Positions 47,701 to 60,204 of a DNA stretch of 64,000 bases are shown here, piece after piece. How positions within the stretch are numbered: the first letter of the stretch is position 1; each line of letters starts with the position of its first letter. The notes beneath the pieces were generated by a model. The model did no database searches. It was not told the origin of the DNA and worked only from the letters and a program-made list of their open reading frames with translations. The DNA is from Cenococcum geophilum 1.58 (lineage: Eukaryota; Ascomycota; Dothideomycetes; Gloniales; Gloniaceae), in NCBI GenBank assembly GCA_001692895.1, contig KV748178.1:5059917-5123916 (forward strand), read 5' to 3'. The position numbers and the translations under genes are program-made.

Positions 47701-50700
47701 TAGTAGAAATACCTAAAAAATATATATCTATAGTATATTAAGGATAAGAAGCGAACGAAGTATTGGCTAAAGAGTAAGTTAAGTATATAAGGATCTAGTA
47801 GCCAACAGTTAAGAAAAGTAGAGGCCTATAAAACTAGAGGGAGCTAGTAATAGAGCCTTAGACCCTTAAAGGAATTTAAGAATAATACCTAAATTTATAA
47901 ATTATGTAGTAAGATTAGCAGTTTAAAGCATTAGTAGATAGTAAAGTAATAAGAAACCATATTTTACTAGCAGCAGTTAAAAGGATAGGGCTACTATATA
48001 GATAAAAGAAGCACTCTTATCTACTAGTTATAATCTTAGGAGATCTAATAGCCTATAGAAAAGGTATTATTAATCTTAAAACAGAACCTATTTAGATAAC
48101 TATTAAAGGGAGATAAATTAAGATATCTTTTAATATATTACTATTAGGGAATAATAAGGTAGTATTAGGAATGCCTTAGTTACAGGAATATAATCTAAAG
48201 ATTAATTAGATTATAGGTTAGGTTAATATTAAAAATACTTAATGCTATAAGATATAATAATAAGCTAAGATAGTATAGTACTAAGTAGGGGCGACCTATA
48301 AAGAAATAGATAAAGGACTAAGTTATATACTAAAAAGATACTATAAGTACGGCAAGAAACTATAGTTACTAGAAAGTAAAAAGCTATTAAAGTATATAGT
48401 ATGGGACTATAAGATAGAATTAGAACTAGAAATAAGTTTAAAGTTTTTTCTAATCTATAAGCTTACCAAAGAAGAAGAGAAAGTACTAAAAGAGTTTATC
48501 TAAGAGAACTTATAAAAGGGATATATTAGACTATTATAGTTATTAGCAGGTTATCCAGTACTATTTATACTAAAGAAAAACGGAAAACTTAGGTTATATA
48601 TTAACTATAGATAGTTAAATAGCATTACTAGAAAGGATAGATATCCTTTACCCTTAATTAGCGAAATCTAAGACAGAATAGGTAATGCGTAAATCTTTAT
48701 AAAAATAGATCTAAGATAGGCGTACCATTAGATTAGAATTAAGGAAGGCAACGAATAAAAGGCAGCCTTTAGGTTAAAGGAAGGACTATATAAACTATTA
48801 GTTATACAATTCGGGCTTTTAAACGCACTAGTAATATTCTAGAAGCGTATTAACAATATATTAAAAGAATATTTAGATGAATTTGTTATAGGATACCTTA
48901 AGAATATTATTATCTATTTAATAAGTAAGGAAGAGCACGGAGAATACGTTAAATAGGTTTTAAAGAGACTATAGGAAGAACAGATGCTAGTAGTAATTAA
49001 GAAATGCAAGTTCTTTACCAAAAAAATAGATTTTATTGGATTTATTATTAAACTAGGCTAACTTAGTATAGATTTAAAGAAGATTAAGGCTATAGTAAAT
49101 TAGTAAGAACTAAAAAACGTTACGCAGTTAAGGTTATTCCTAGGGTTTTATAATTACTGCAGAAGGTTTATAGCTTAATAGTTAAAGAATATTAAGCTAT
49201 TTATAAGGTTAATAAAGAAAGAAGAATCTTAGGTATAAGGAGAAGAACAAAGGAAACTATTTAAGGAGGTTAAGGAGTTATTTACTTAAGACCTAATCCT
49301 TAAAATTTACTAACTAAAGCTAGAAATAGTGGTCGAAATAAATGCATTAGACTTTATACTAGGGGTATACTTCCTATAGAAATATAAAGATAGATGGTAC
49401 CTAGTAGTATACTATAGTTGGAAAATAACACCACTAGAACTAAACTATAATATCTATAATAAGGAGTTATTAGGTATAGTTATAGCACTTTAGGAATAAA
49501 GAGCATTCTTATAAGGTATAGAGAAGCTATTTATAGTTAAGATGGATTATAAGAACCTAATGGGGTTCCTAATAATAAAAGAACTTAATTAGAGATAAGT
49601 TAGATAGGTAGAAATACTTACGGAATACTATTTTAAGATTTAGTATACTAAGGGTATAGATAATACACAAGCAGATACTTTAAGTAGAAAAGCTAAACTA
49701 TAAAATAATAAAAAGCCATTAGGGGCTTTACTGCAAAAAAATATAGACGGATTAATTAAATATAATTATCTAAAAATTATAGTAATAAGAGAAATTAGTT
49801 AGACTTATAAATTACTAAAGAGTAAATAGTTATAAAAGATCTAAGACATATAGGCAGAGAATCTAAACTTAGAGTAGTATAAGAATAAAGAAGTAACGTA
49901 CGTGCCAAGAAACATTATAAGAGAATTTATTAAGTTATTTTATAGGGGACTAACTTAAGGACACAATAGAGCTATAGGCTTAGTGTTAAGACTTTAAGAA
50001 GAGTATATTATTAATAAAATTTAGAAACTAGTGAGATAAGTTATAAAGAAATATTTAAATTACTAGAGAAATAAACTAGTAAGGTATAAGCCATATAAAA
50101 AGCTATAATCTATTAAAATACTAAAGAGACTATAGGAGGTTATATTATAGGACTTTATTATAAAGTTACTAAAATTAAGAGATCCTATTACTAGATAAGA
50201 TTATAATATAATCTTAATAATAGTAGATAAGCTAATAAAGTAGGGATACTTTATAGTATATATAGAGGAAATATTAGCGGAAGATATCGCTAGAATCTAT
50301 ATTAAAGAAGTATTTGTAAGATATAGAGCACTAAGTAAGATTATATTAGATAGAGATCTAAGATTTATAGTAGTATTTTAGGAGGTATTCTTAGCAAAAC
50401 AAGGAGTTTAAGTAGTAACTTCCACTATATATTATCCGCAGACAGACGGTTAAACAGAAAGGTTAAATTAGACACTAGAGCAGTATCTAAGATACTATAT
50501 TAATTATATACAGAACAATTAGGTATTATTATTACTAGTTATATAGTTTATATATAATATAACACCTTAAGAAGAAATAGGAACATTATTATTTAAGGCG
50601 AATTATAGATATAAGCTAAGAATATTACTATTACTACGTTAAGTAAAAAGAATAAGTAGCATAGCTAAGTAAAGAATAGAGATATTAATAAATCTTTATA

Positions 50701-51857
50701 TAAACCTTACAGAAATAGTAAAGGTGGTATAATAAAGAATAAAAAAGTATTATAACGCTAAGAGATCTAAGGGACTAGATCTTAAGGGGGGGGATAAAGT
50801 GTGGCTACTATACAAAAATTTCAAAAGTTGATAACTAAGTAAGAAATTAGACCACGTTAAACTAGGACTCTTTAAAATTATAAAAAGGATTTTACTAGTT
50901 ATATTTAAGTTAAACCTACTAGCTAAAATAAAGATCTACCTTATATAGCACATTGCGATACTAGAGCTAGTATATAGGAATATTAAGCCACTAGTCTATA
51001 AAGCAGATATATATAGAGGGTAAGAGGAAGATAAATAGTAAGTTTTAAAGATCGTTAGTTATAAAGACATAAACGATAAAATATAGTATAAAGTAAAGTA
51101 GATAGGCTATAATAAGACTACTTAGGAGCTACTAGAAAATTTAAAAAAACGCTATAAAAAAGGTATAGGAGTATTAGAAGAGAAAAGGTTAGGCAGTATT
51201 AATAAAAAAGGATTACTAAAGAATAAACTACCTAAGGGGGACCTAGGAGGAACAATTGCTAAACTACTTAAAGTTATTTCCTTCTCTATTAAAAGAGAAT
51301 CCATTTTTTTTATTGCTAAGTTCCTATAAACCTTATTTTATAAGTTTCTACTCCTTAAAACAAACCTTTTTACGAACTTTCTTAATATAAAAAAAGATGA
51401 GTATAAGCGTTTTAATAAGCCTTAAGGGCATAACGCTTCTTATTATAAATGCGAGTTAAATAAAGCTTATTATCGTACTAAAGTTAATAAATCTCGGCCA
51501 GTGCCTCTAATAGTTTATTATTAAGCTTTATAGCAGCAGATTAAACCTAAAACCCTAGCAGCAATTAATAAGGGTACTTAAAGGCTATTAAGAGTAATAG
51601 GACGCGCACACTTAGTATTAGAGACGGAACGAACATTATAGGAGGACCGCATATTCGCTCGCGTGCATTTAGCACAGGAGGATGGTTATTAATTAATAGG
51701 TAATGCAATCACAATATAAACTAACCCCTTTTTAACGCAATAAGAATAGAAAGGCATGATCTCACCTAGTAATAGTATAACAGCTACGGTACGAGACTAA
51801 TACTTAGCTAAGAAAGAAGAAGGAGCCTTAGGCATAATAAGTAACAATATTAACTAG
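44324..51857 (+). mobile_element. Chromodomain Ty3/gypsy retrotransposon relic 1 (3' LTR lost)
   Basis: 5' LTR 44324-44746, then on the + strand through stops: Gag (~44890-45880), whose zinc knuckle has lost its cysteines (NYRKQGYFAKDYKSS, near 45790-45840); a spacer with repeated AGATTCTTAAGATAAG (46380-46570); protease (~47930-48230; LVDSK for LVDSG, LGMPQLQEYN); reverse transcriptase (~48480-49180; FIKIDLRQAYHQIRIKEG, and GYLKN where YLDD is expected); RNase H (~49300-49690; ADTLSRKA); integrase (~49900-50750; DFIIKLLK, YYPQTDGQTERLNQTLEQYL with frequent stops) and a C-terminal chromodomain (~50990-51140). It matches the second element at 59369-64000 up to about 51857; there it switches abruptly to mosaic-element sequence, before the polypurine tract and 3' LTR. 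Inactive. Confidence 0.92.
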
Positions 51858-52152
51858 CTATAAATACTGGAGTGTTAATATACCTTATTTTTAAATCTAG
51901 AATTTTTATTGTTGTCCTGATGGTCCTAATGGTCCTAATGGTCCTAATGGTCCTGATGGTCCTGATGGTCCTGATNGTCCTGATGGTCCTGGAGGTCCTG
52001 GAGGTCCTGGAGGTCCTGGTGGTCCGGGCGACCTCCTAACAGGTTCCTAACAGGATGCCGAGTGTGAGTGTCTCCTGGAGCTCCTGACAGCCCCTAACAG
52101 GAGCTGTTAGGAGCTGTCAGTACTGTTAGGAGGCACAAACATTTTGCTAATG
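51858..52152 (+). mobile_element. Right-end fragment of the mosaic element
   Basis: Aligns with 28322-28596 of copy A in the same orientation (CTATAAATACT(G/A)GAGT start, GGTCCTGATGGTCCTAAT array, TCTCCTGGAG block, GGAGGCACAAACATTTTGC end) but is far less mutated. The 9-bp (CCTGATGGT) array reaches about 13 units. One ambiguous base (n) is at 51976. The base after the end is not TA, so the outer border differs from copy A. Confidence 0.78.
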
Positions 52153-52740
52153 GATAAATACTATAGGTATAGTAGAATATAGTAGAATATAGTAGGTAAT
52201 GCGCCCTAATACTATTATACTAATATTTCTTTTTTAGAAAGTAAAAGAGTTATAAAAAAAGTAGTAGCCTTACTAGGCCTATAGGCTATTGAGCTATAGA
52301 TAATAATATAGACGGTAGTATATATAGTATATATTAAATCCCTATAACCCGTATTTTATATCTACATTCTTACTACTAGCCTTACTACTACTATCTATAT
52401 TACTAGCCTTATAGGCTGCTAGTTTATATTCTACTTAAATAATTAAAGTAACTAGAAATAGAGCCTAGGCCCTAACTATATACCTACTAAATAGACCTAG
52501 AAGTATATATTAAGATAGCTTTCTATAGCGCCTTAAGAAGATGCCTACTTATACTTAGTAGTTATTAATTAGAAAAGAGGCTATATAGGCCATATAATAG
52601 TAAAAGGAAAGGTTTTATTTAGCTTTAGCTATATAGTTTCCCTTTTATATATTATATATACTTATATAAACCCGCTATATGGACCCTAATAGGAGTTATA
52701 ATAGTATAATTAAATATTTTATCTTTTTATATAGTTAAAA
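52153..52740. other. Mutated AT-rich spacer between two mosaic fragments
   Basis: Very TpA-rich, with runs such as TAGTAGAATATAG (52165-52195) and ACTACTAGCCTTACTACTACT (52370-52420). No gene recognised. It separates mosaic fragments of opposite orientation. Confidence 0.4.
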
Positions 52741-52744
52741 AATA

Positions 52745-53987
52745 TAAAAATATATAATCTAAATAATCCAAATCAATCTTTTCTGCCCACCGCCTGTGTC
52801 TATCATAGGAGCTCTATGATCGCTTGGGCATCGGGCGATCGACTGAGCCTCGCGCAGAGGCTCCAAATTGTCAATTGGCGGTGTTCCCGATGATCCGCCG
52901 GCTGTGTGCTGATTTTCTAACTAGGCCTAGTGCCTGTCCTGCCTATCCTGCCTGTCCTGCCTATCCTGCCTGTCCTGCCTGTCCTGCCTGTCCTGCCTGT
53001 CCTGCCTGTCCTGCCTATCCTACCTATCTTACCGTCCTACCTGTTCGTGCCTACCTGTCTATATCTGTAATTCGGGGGAGAGGTTGGCCTGATCGAAGGT
53101 TCTGCTTGATTCGATTGATCGTATTAATTCGATTGCAATTGATTGTATTGATTCGAATCGTTCTCTATGGGCGTTCGCTAGCTGTACGTTTGAACGGTGG
53201 TCGTCTGGGGTGCCTCCTTAGGAGGCCTTGATTCGATTTAGTTCGGTAATGGGCTGATATTGAGGCTCTGGTTCGATTCGATCGATCGATCGAATCGATC
53301 GTGGTGTTCGCTGGCTGGTTGTTCGAAAGGTCGTCGTCTAGTTCTGGTAACGGTCGTCTGGTTTTAGGACGGTCGTCTAGTTCTGGTAACGGTTGTCTGG
53401 CTCTAGGACGGTCATCTGGTTCTGGCAACGGTAGTCTGGTTCTGGCGACGGTCGTCTAGTTCTGGCGACGGTCGTCTGGTTCTAGCGACGGTCCTCTGCT
53501 GGCTGCTGTTCTAGTGCCTCCCAAGGTAGGGAGGATGTAAGGAAGGGTAAAAAATAAGGTGGCTCAAAGGGGGTAACTTGGTAGAGGCACGTGTAGGCTA
53601 TCGGGAATATAGCGGGGACCCGATGGCACTGTGTCGCGCTCGATAGCATTATGTGTCGCGCCCGATAGCACTATGTCGCGCGCGCGCGCACCTAAGGTGG
53701 GGGGGTGTCGCATTAGGGGGGTGTCGCATTGGGGGTGTTGCTTGAGGGGTGTGTGCATAGGTGTCGCTTAGGGGGTATCCTGCCAGGAACCTGACAGGAC
53801 CCTGACAGGACGATCAGGAAAATCAAAGATCCTGCCAGGAGCCTGTCAGGACAACCAGGACGATCAGGAAAATCAAAATCCTGCCAGGAGCCTGCCAGGA
53901 GCCTGCTAGGACCTCCAGGACCTCCAGGACAATCAAAATCCTGTCAGGAGGCCTCCAGGATCTTGGCATCCCAACAAAATGCTGATG
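52745..53987 (-). mobile_element. Mosaic tandem-repeat element, copy C (inverted, least mutated)
   Basis: Minus-strand copy: left end CATCAGCA at 53987-53980, the CCTG(C/A)CAGGA-rich part (53770-53960), tandem CGATAGCA(C/T)TATGTGTCGCG units (53625-53690) and GTGTCGCATTGGGGG units (53700-53780) in place of the GCTCTGCACGAA array, a conserved block (53490-53625), CCGTCGCCAGA units (53320-53490), the second conserved block (53060-53310), a 9-bp CCTGTCCTG array (52935-53030) and the GC-rich block with CCGATGATCCGCCGGC (52880-52930). CpA/TpG are largely intact. The right end is missing. The frames at 52824-53428 arise from its repeats. Confidence 0.78.
53625..53780. repeat. GTGTCGC-type tandem units unique to copy C
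   Basis: Three 20-odd-bp units around GCGC(C/T)CGATAGCA, an alternating (GC) run at 53682-53690, a G-rich tract, then four GTGTCGC(A/T)T units of ~17 bp. Copies A and B have a different array at the same place. Confidence 0.8.
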
Positions 53988-56259
53988 CTCCTCCTCCTTT
54001 TAAAGTATTTCTTAGCCTCCTTTTTTACCCTAGCTAGCTTTCTAACTAGTAAAAGGTATAGTAGGAGGTTTATCTATATAAGCTAATCTATATAAGAATA
54101 TTTTAGTATAATAATATATTTCTACTTAACCGGTAGTATATCTAGCATAAAATACTATTATATATTATTAATTATCAGTTATAGCTATATAGGTAAGCTA
54201 GAGTTAGGTACCCTAATACTTTTTAGTAATAGAGGTATCTATTAAGCTTTATATATTTAGTTCTAAATAGCGTATTAATTATACTCTTTACTTTAATAAG
54301 CATTATATAGCGTTTTAAACCCTTCTTACTTTATAGCTTAGCCTAGGCTATTATATAGTAAGTATACTTTAGTATTTTTCCTACTCCTTTCTCTACTACT
54401 TCTTAAATACTTCTTATACTCTAGCCCTTTTACTCCTTTTATACTATATTATAGATAGGTCTATTAGCTACTATCCTTTTAAGCTTATCCTATTTAGTAG
54501 GCTATATTAATAGCTTTATTCTAGGCTAGAGCTAGTAGGCTATTATAGCCTATATAGTATTATATTCCCTCTTAATATATTCACTTACTAGCCCTTTCTA
54601 TATTTGTTTTATATTGGCTATAGCTAGCTCCTTTAAGTATATTTAGAGCAGCGGAAACTCTATCTTATATTTAAGCACAACTATTAATATTAATTTATAT
54701 ACCTTTATAATAATATAAAAGTATATATTCTATACTATACCTATCTAGTATAGCTTAGTTTTACTTATCTCCTTAGGCTTTATTTACTCTAGTAGCGAGT
54801 ATTAGATGCTATATTTATATAAAATTACTAGCCGGACTATAGTAGAGTATATTATCTATACCTTTTAAAAGGAGGCGCCCTATATAAAGGTGATAAGCTA
54901 GGTTAGTATAGCTATTTAGGTAACTATCTTTACCTTAATAATATTAATATACGGCCCCTATTTAAGCTTTAAGTAAATCTATACCCCTAGTATAAATATA
55001 TTACTAACTAGGCCCTCTATAAAGCTATATATATTAACTATAGCCTTTATATTAAACTTCTTATAGCTCCTTATAAAGTAAATAAAGTAATACTTTTTAA
55101 GGGTAAATACTACCCTATATTGGCGTACCTATATTATATATACTTTATATACCCTTTCTAGGGCTCTATAGTTCTCCTTTATAGTTTTACTATATATTAA
55201 TATATTAGAGTTATTAATAAACCTAAATACTATAGTACTAAAACCTTAGGATATACTAGTATTTATCTATATTATTTGCGCTATATAGCCCCTAATTAAG
55301 AGCCTTATTATTTAATCCTTAAGGAAGGACTTTATAAACTATACTATCTAATATAGTATGGCCTGGGCCTTTATATTATAAATTATTCTTTTATAAAAAA
55401 CTTAGTTAAAGGCCTTAGAAATATTAAGGCTAAGTAGTAAGGCTACTAGGTTTAGGTTACTCCTTTATACTATATATATCTATTAGGTTAATAGCTCTAG
55501 CGCTATCTATATTAAGCGCCCTAGCCTTATTCCTATTTAGCTAGCTAATAGTATACCTATCTTTTTTATAATTATAGATAGCTAGCTAGCTAGCTGCTAT
55601 TTTTTTTTTAAAAAAAAAGTAGTTCTCTAATAGTATTAAGCAGCGTAATTAGCTAGTAGGCCTTTACTATAGTATAGGACAGCTTCTATAGTTTTTAAAG
55701 AACTACTATAATAGAGTTTTTAAATAGCTTTAGGTAATATCTAATTACTATATAGCTACTAAAGAGCTTAGCTAATACTAGGGCTAGCTACTCTCTATAT
55801 ATTTTAAAGAATTAATTAGTAATCTTTTTTAGACTTAGGGCCTTATTAGGGGCAAGCCCCTTTAGAGCTATAATAATATCCTCCTTTTCTATTTCTTTCT
55901 TTATAGTTTGCGGCTCTAGGTATATAAAATCTAGTATATTACTAAAGTCCGCCTCTATAGGTAGCAGGAAGAAATACTTTATAAAGATAGTAGCCTTATC
56001 CTTATTATTATAGCATAGGGTTTTTTTTTTCTAATTTGCTAATAGGGGGAAACTATAATAAAGCCTTTGTCTTCCCAACCGCTATATATATCTATTTTAC
56101 TATCCTTTACACCCCCTTAAGGTCGTTTATTAGCTTCTTAATAGTCTACTTTTATAGCTTATTAGCCTCTTACTAAATTAGCCTTTTCTTTATATTATAT
56201 ATAACTCTATAGTTAATATAATTTAGTACTAAGAGGCCTTTTACGCCTAAAAGGCTTAC

Positions 56260-56452
56260 TGTGACGGCTCGAACTATTAAATAAATGTCTCGACAGGGAC
56301 TTGAACGAATGCTTGCAAGATAAAGCGAACGAATGCTATATTACGAAGATATTAAGCTAAGGAGTAAGAGAAGGTGGTAAGGCCACGTCTATATACATAT
56401 GCCAAGCCTTAAGCAAACCCCTAACTAGGTGACGCGCCCTAGCGCCGTCACA
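56260..56452 (+). mobile_element. 193-bp solo-LTR-like insertion, copy 1 (duplication CTTAC)
   Basis: Begins TGTGACGGCTCG and ends GCGCCGTCACA, with CTTAC on both sides (56255-56259 and 56453-56457). It contains a TATA-like CTATATACATA. Its 9-bp inverted ends and TG..CA borders fit a solo LTR, though a small inverted-repeat element with 5-bp duplication is also possible. CpA/TpG are mostly kept, so it is younger than the surrounding LINE mutation. Confidence 0.87.
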
Positions 56453-58588
56453 CTTACTAGGTTTCCTTTACCTTCTCTATATATTCTTTTAACTATACTT
56501 TAAAGGCTTGCGGTAAGGGTTATATACTAAGTACTATCTTTACTATAGTATTCTTAATTGCCTAGTATATAGCCTCTACTAGCGCGTTTAGTTTATCTCT
56601 TATATTGTATAGAAAACTATATAAAGGCTAAAGCTAGTCCTCTAGCTCGCTCTACACTACTTTTTAATTAGCCTTTTTCTATAGCGGTCTCCTAAGTAGT
56701 AGAAGGCCCTTTAGTATCTTTATATCTACCTCTATAGTAATAAAAAAGTAATTAGACCCTATATACTAGCAATTCTGTCTTTAACTCTATAGCGGCCTAT
56801 TAGTAATTTAAGGGGAGGTAAATACTAAATCTAGTATACTTCTTAATATGCCCTTTACCTAAGTCTCTATATCTACCTCAGTAGCTAGGCTTAGGCCTAC
56901 TACCTCTATAGCGCGGATAAGGTTATCTACCACGTTATCTACGCTTATTACTACTATATCCCCCTAAAAGGGATAATATAGATTAAAATCTCCTAATATT
57001 ATATATTCTCCTTTAGTCCTTAGCAGCTCTAGTAGTATATAGAGGCTACTATTTATCTATTAGGAGTTATAGATATTATTAATCTAGATAGTTTACTTAC
57101 GGCCTTCTAGTTTAATTATATATATGTCCACTAAGTAGTATATAGACGCCTACTTATTTATATAGAAATAGACCCTTATATTGCTAACTCCTATATATAC
57201 TAAGTAGTAAGACTTTATAGTATATATTATATTTCTTTAATTCTTCTACTATAGCTCCTAAACGGCTAGTATATCTAATTAGGGGTCCGCCTACTTCGCC
57301 TCCTATAAGAAGTAGAGTAGCACGCCGTTCCTACTATTATTAGTATTATACTATATAATTATAAGCGGTTTCTAGCGTCCTAGTATAAGAGATCTATATT
57401 AGCCTCTAAGTTAGCTAAGTTAGTATCCTCTAGTGTCCGCTTACTCTCTTATAATATAGTTTTAGTGCCTATAAACGCTTTTTTTTTTAAATAAATAAAA
57501 ATCTAGGCTTCTACTTTTACCTTTATATTAAGCTCTATACTTAATAGGGGCTCCTAGGTTACTAGGACCTAAATTAAAGTATATATACTATTATTAAGCG
57601 CTATTAGGGGTATTAATTAGAGTATTAATTAGAGGGTCCTTTAGCCCCTTTCCCTCTTAAAGTAGTTAATAATTTACGGCTAGCTAACCTTTTAAGAGCC
57701 CTCCTCTACCTATATAGGGCTCTTCTATATAGTTATCTCCTTTAGCTTCCTTTTCTTAGCTTATTATAAGGCCTCTTTAATAGTAATCTTATACTATAAT
57801 TATAATTACTATCCGCTTATAGGCGCCTTATAGGCGCTAGCGTAGTATATTAGCGTAAAGGCTCTAATTATTATAGCCTTTTCCTACTATACCCGCTTAA
57901 TACTATACGCCCCGCTCTATACCTTATAGCCTACCTTATAGTTAATAAACTTCTTAGGTAGATCTCCTATATAATTACTAATATTATACTATCCGGCATA
58001 GAATCTATATCTAGCCTCTCTTCTATAGCTCTTAGCTATATAGTTAAAGCCCTAGTATTTAGAGTACTGCGTTATTAGAAATGTCGTCTTATACCTTATA
58101 ACTAGGTAGTAGTCTCCTTCTAGGAAAAGGCCCTAATTAAATAGTATATTTGCTACCTCTTTTAACTATATGCCTATAATAAGTAATAATTTAACCTTTT
58201 CTTCTATCTAGACTCTTTCTAGCCCTTTCTACGCTAGCCTCTATACTATAAGCCCCGCTATAGTATAATTCTGCTTTATTATGTCCTCTATTATCTACTT
58301 AGCCTTAATACTCTAGATGGTGAGGCTTATAGGTACTATATAGATCTCTACTAATACTAGTAGAATAGCTAGTATAGCGGAGCACTCTAGGACCTTTATC
58401 CACCCTATTTCTTATAATAGCCTATCTTTTATACCTTTATCTATAATATACGCCCTAATATTGCTACTTTATAACTTCTTTACAGCCTATATTTTATAGG
58501 TATTTAGAGGTCCTATAGCCTAGAGCTTATATACTAGGGCTTAGCTATTCTACTTTAAGGCCACTTTATAGTTAGCAGTATTACTTAT

Positions 58589-58781
58589 TATGATGGCGCT
58601 GGGGCGCGTCACCTAGTCAGGGTTTCGCTTAAGACTTGGCATGTGTATATAGACGTGGCCTTACCACCTTCTCTTACTCCTTAGCTTAATATCTTTGTAA
58701 TACAGCATTCGTTCGCTTCATCTTGCAAGCATTCGTTTAAGTCCCTATCGAGACATTTATTTAATAGTTCGAGCCGTCACA
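58589..58781 (-). mobile_element. 193-bp solo-LTR-like insertion, copy 2 (duplication CTTAT)
   Basis: Reverse-complement copy of 56260-56452 and the same length; the left border is TATGATGG where the other has TGTGACGG (transitions). Flanked by CTTAT at 58584-58588 and 58782-58786. It sits in the same LINE relic, 2.1 kb from copy 1, in opposite orientation. Confidence 0.87.
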
Positions 58782-59368
58782 CTTATATAGATTATAATTT
58801 TATTTACTTTTATAGGCTTATTAGCAGCTTATTTTATAGCTTAGGGCATTAAAGGTATAGTGGTAGCGATATATATATATAGCTATAGACCTATAGATAC
58901 TGGCCCGCTCTTTATAGCTATTATTATAGCCCTCTAGAAGGCGCTAATATCTATTTAAATTATCTTTATATTTTAGGCATATTATTCCTAAGTTCCCTAG
59001 GTCTAAATAAGCTCCACTAATATAGTAAAGGCTATTTAAAGGGTTATAATTATAGTAGTAAAGAAGAAAAGTATAGTAGTATACTTCTTATCTATATTAA
59101 GAGATTATTTCTATAGTACTTACTAGGTTTATTCTACGGCTTATATAGCCTATAAAACGCGTTCCTAAAGGGCGCGCTATCTAATTAGAGCTGTTGGGGT
59201 TAAGGGCTTATTTATTATTATAATCCGGCTTTAAAAGCTGTATATTAGAAAAATTATATATACCCCTACTAACGCCAAATTAGGGTATATAGTATTAATA
59301 GAAAAGGTTTTTATGGTCCTTTAAAGTTTATAGAAGCTCTATTTAGCTAATTTTAAAGGGGTTATTAA

Positions 59369-59794
59369 TGTAACGGAACCTTGTAGCAGGAACTACGATG
59401 GGTTCTGTCAATGGGCTAGGTGTGTAGGAAATGTAAAGACAGTAGTCAATAACGTAATAATAACTGGTGGAGTGGTTGCCCAATAGATTAACTCCAATTG
59501 TATTCTAAGAATCACTATAAGGAAGGAACTATCTAGGTAGGGACTAAGGGTCCTTAAATACACAACCGTACTCCTAGGAAATCCTTTTTATACGTAATGT
59601 ACGTCTTATATATAAGGTACGTAAGTTCCCTTTGTTCCTTACGTTCCTTACATAGCACCTTATGTGACTTTAGCTACCATTCCTTGTTATATGGTTCCAT
59701 AGGTTCCATCCTAAACCGTGCTTATATTAACCAACTAGTCTCTTCTAACTCTTCTCTAAGTAGTCGTAACATCGTACTTAAAGCGTCCGTAATA
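59369..59794 (-). repeat. Gypsy 3' LTR (426 bp)
   Basis: Begins TGTAACGGA on the + strand and ends GCGTCCGTAATA, the counterpart of TGTTACGGACGC in the first element. It aligns with 44324-44746. An AAAGAGGAGGGAGATAG purine tract lies directly inside it on the minus strand, which fixes this as the 3' LTR. Confidence 0.88.
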
Positions 59795-60204
59795 CTATCT
59801 CCCTCCTCTTTATCTTTGTCCTTAAAGATACCTAACATCTCTAAGTTATTTATTAGAGGTGTAATGTCTATCTAATTAATTTAGTTAATATTATTACTTA
59901 TAATGCCTAAAGCTTCTTCTTCTTTACACGCGCAATGTCGTGCTCGCACTATTACTGCAATATTATCGCTTGGTAAAATAATGCTATCTCTGTATTCTTA
60001 TTACTTAAAAGAGGGGTTAGTATATATCGCGCTGGCGAGTCCTTCGTCTTAACAACCTTCCTCTTATTCGGAGTGCACTAAAGCAAACATTTAATTGTCT
60101 TGCGATATTCGCTCTACTTCTAACGCTAAGTGTACGCGTCCTATGACTCTTAATAGTCTTTAAGTTCCCTAAGTAATTTATTATAGGGTCTTGTGTTTAA
60201 TCTA

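Larger units (their letters stand above)
53990..59368 (-). mobile_element. Tad1-like LINE relic 2, RIP-mutated, with two later insertions
   Basis: Minus-strand reading through stops: endonuclease (~57450-56650; GDFNLYYPF near 56960-56990), reverse transcriptase start (LEPQTIKKEIEKEDIIIALKG near 55850-55915; LITLLNTI near 55630-55660), then RT distal part (FINNSNILIYSKTIKENYRALE near 55140-55215; the catalytic FVDD is FINN) and KKFNIKAIVNIYSF with VQIYLKLKQGPYI (~54950-55070). The region above 57480 should hold ORF1, but no zinc knuckle is clear. The 193-bp insertions at 56260 and 58589 split it. The 3' limit near 53990 touches mosaic copy C; the 5' limit near 59368 touches the gypsy LTR. All frames are broken. 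Confidence 0.82.

Noticed and set aside
52824..53428. A 135-codon + frame and an 87-codon minus frame
   Set aside because: They run through the 9-bp CCTGTCCTG array and the conserved blocks of mosaic copy C; the equivalent regions in copies A and B have no matching frame.
59597..59875. 92-codon + frame
   Set aside because: It lies mostly inside the gypsy 3' LTR and the adjacent purine tract read in reverse.
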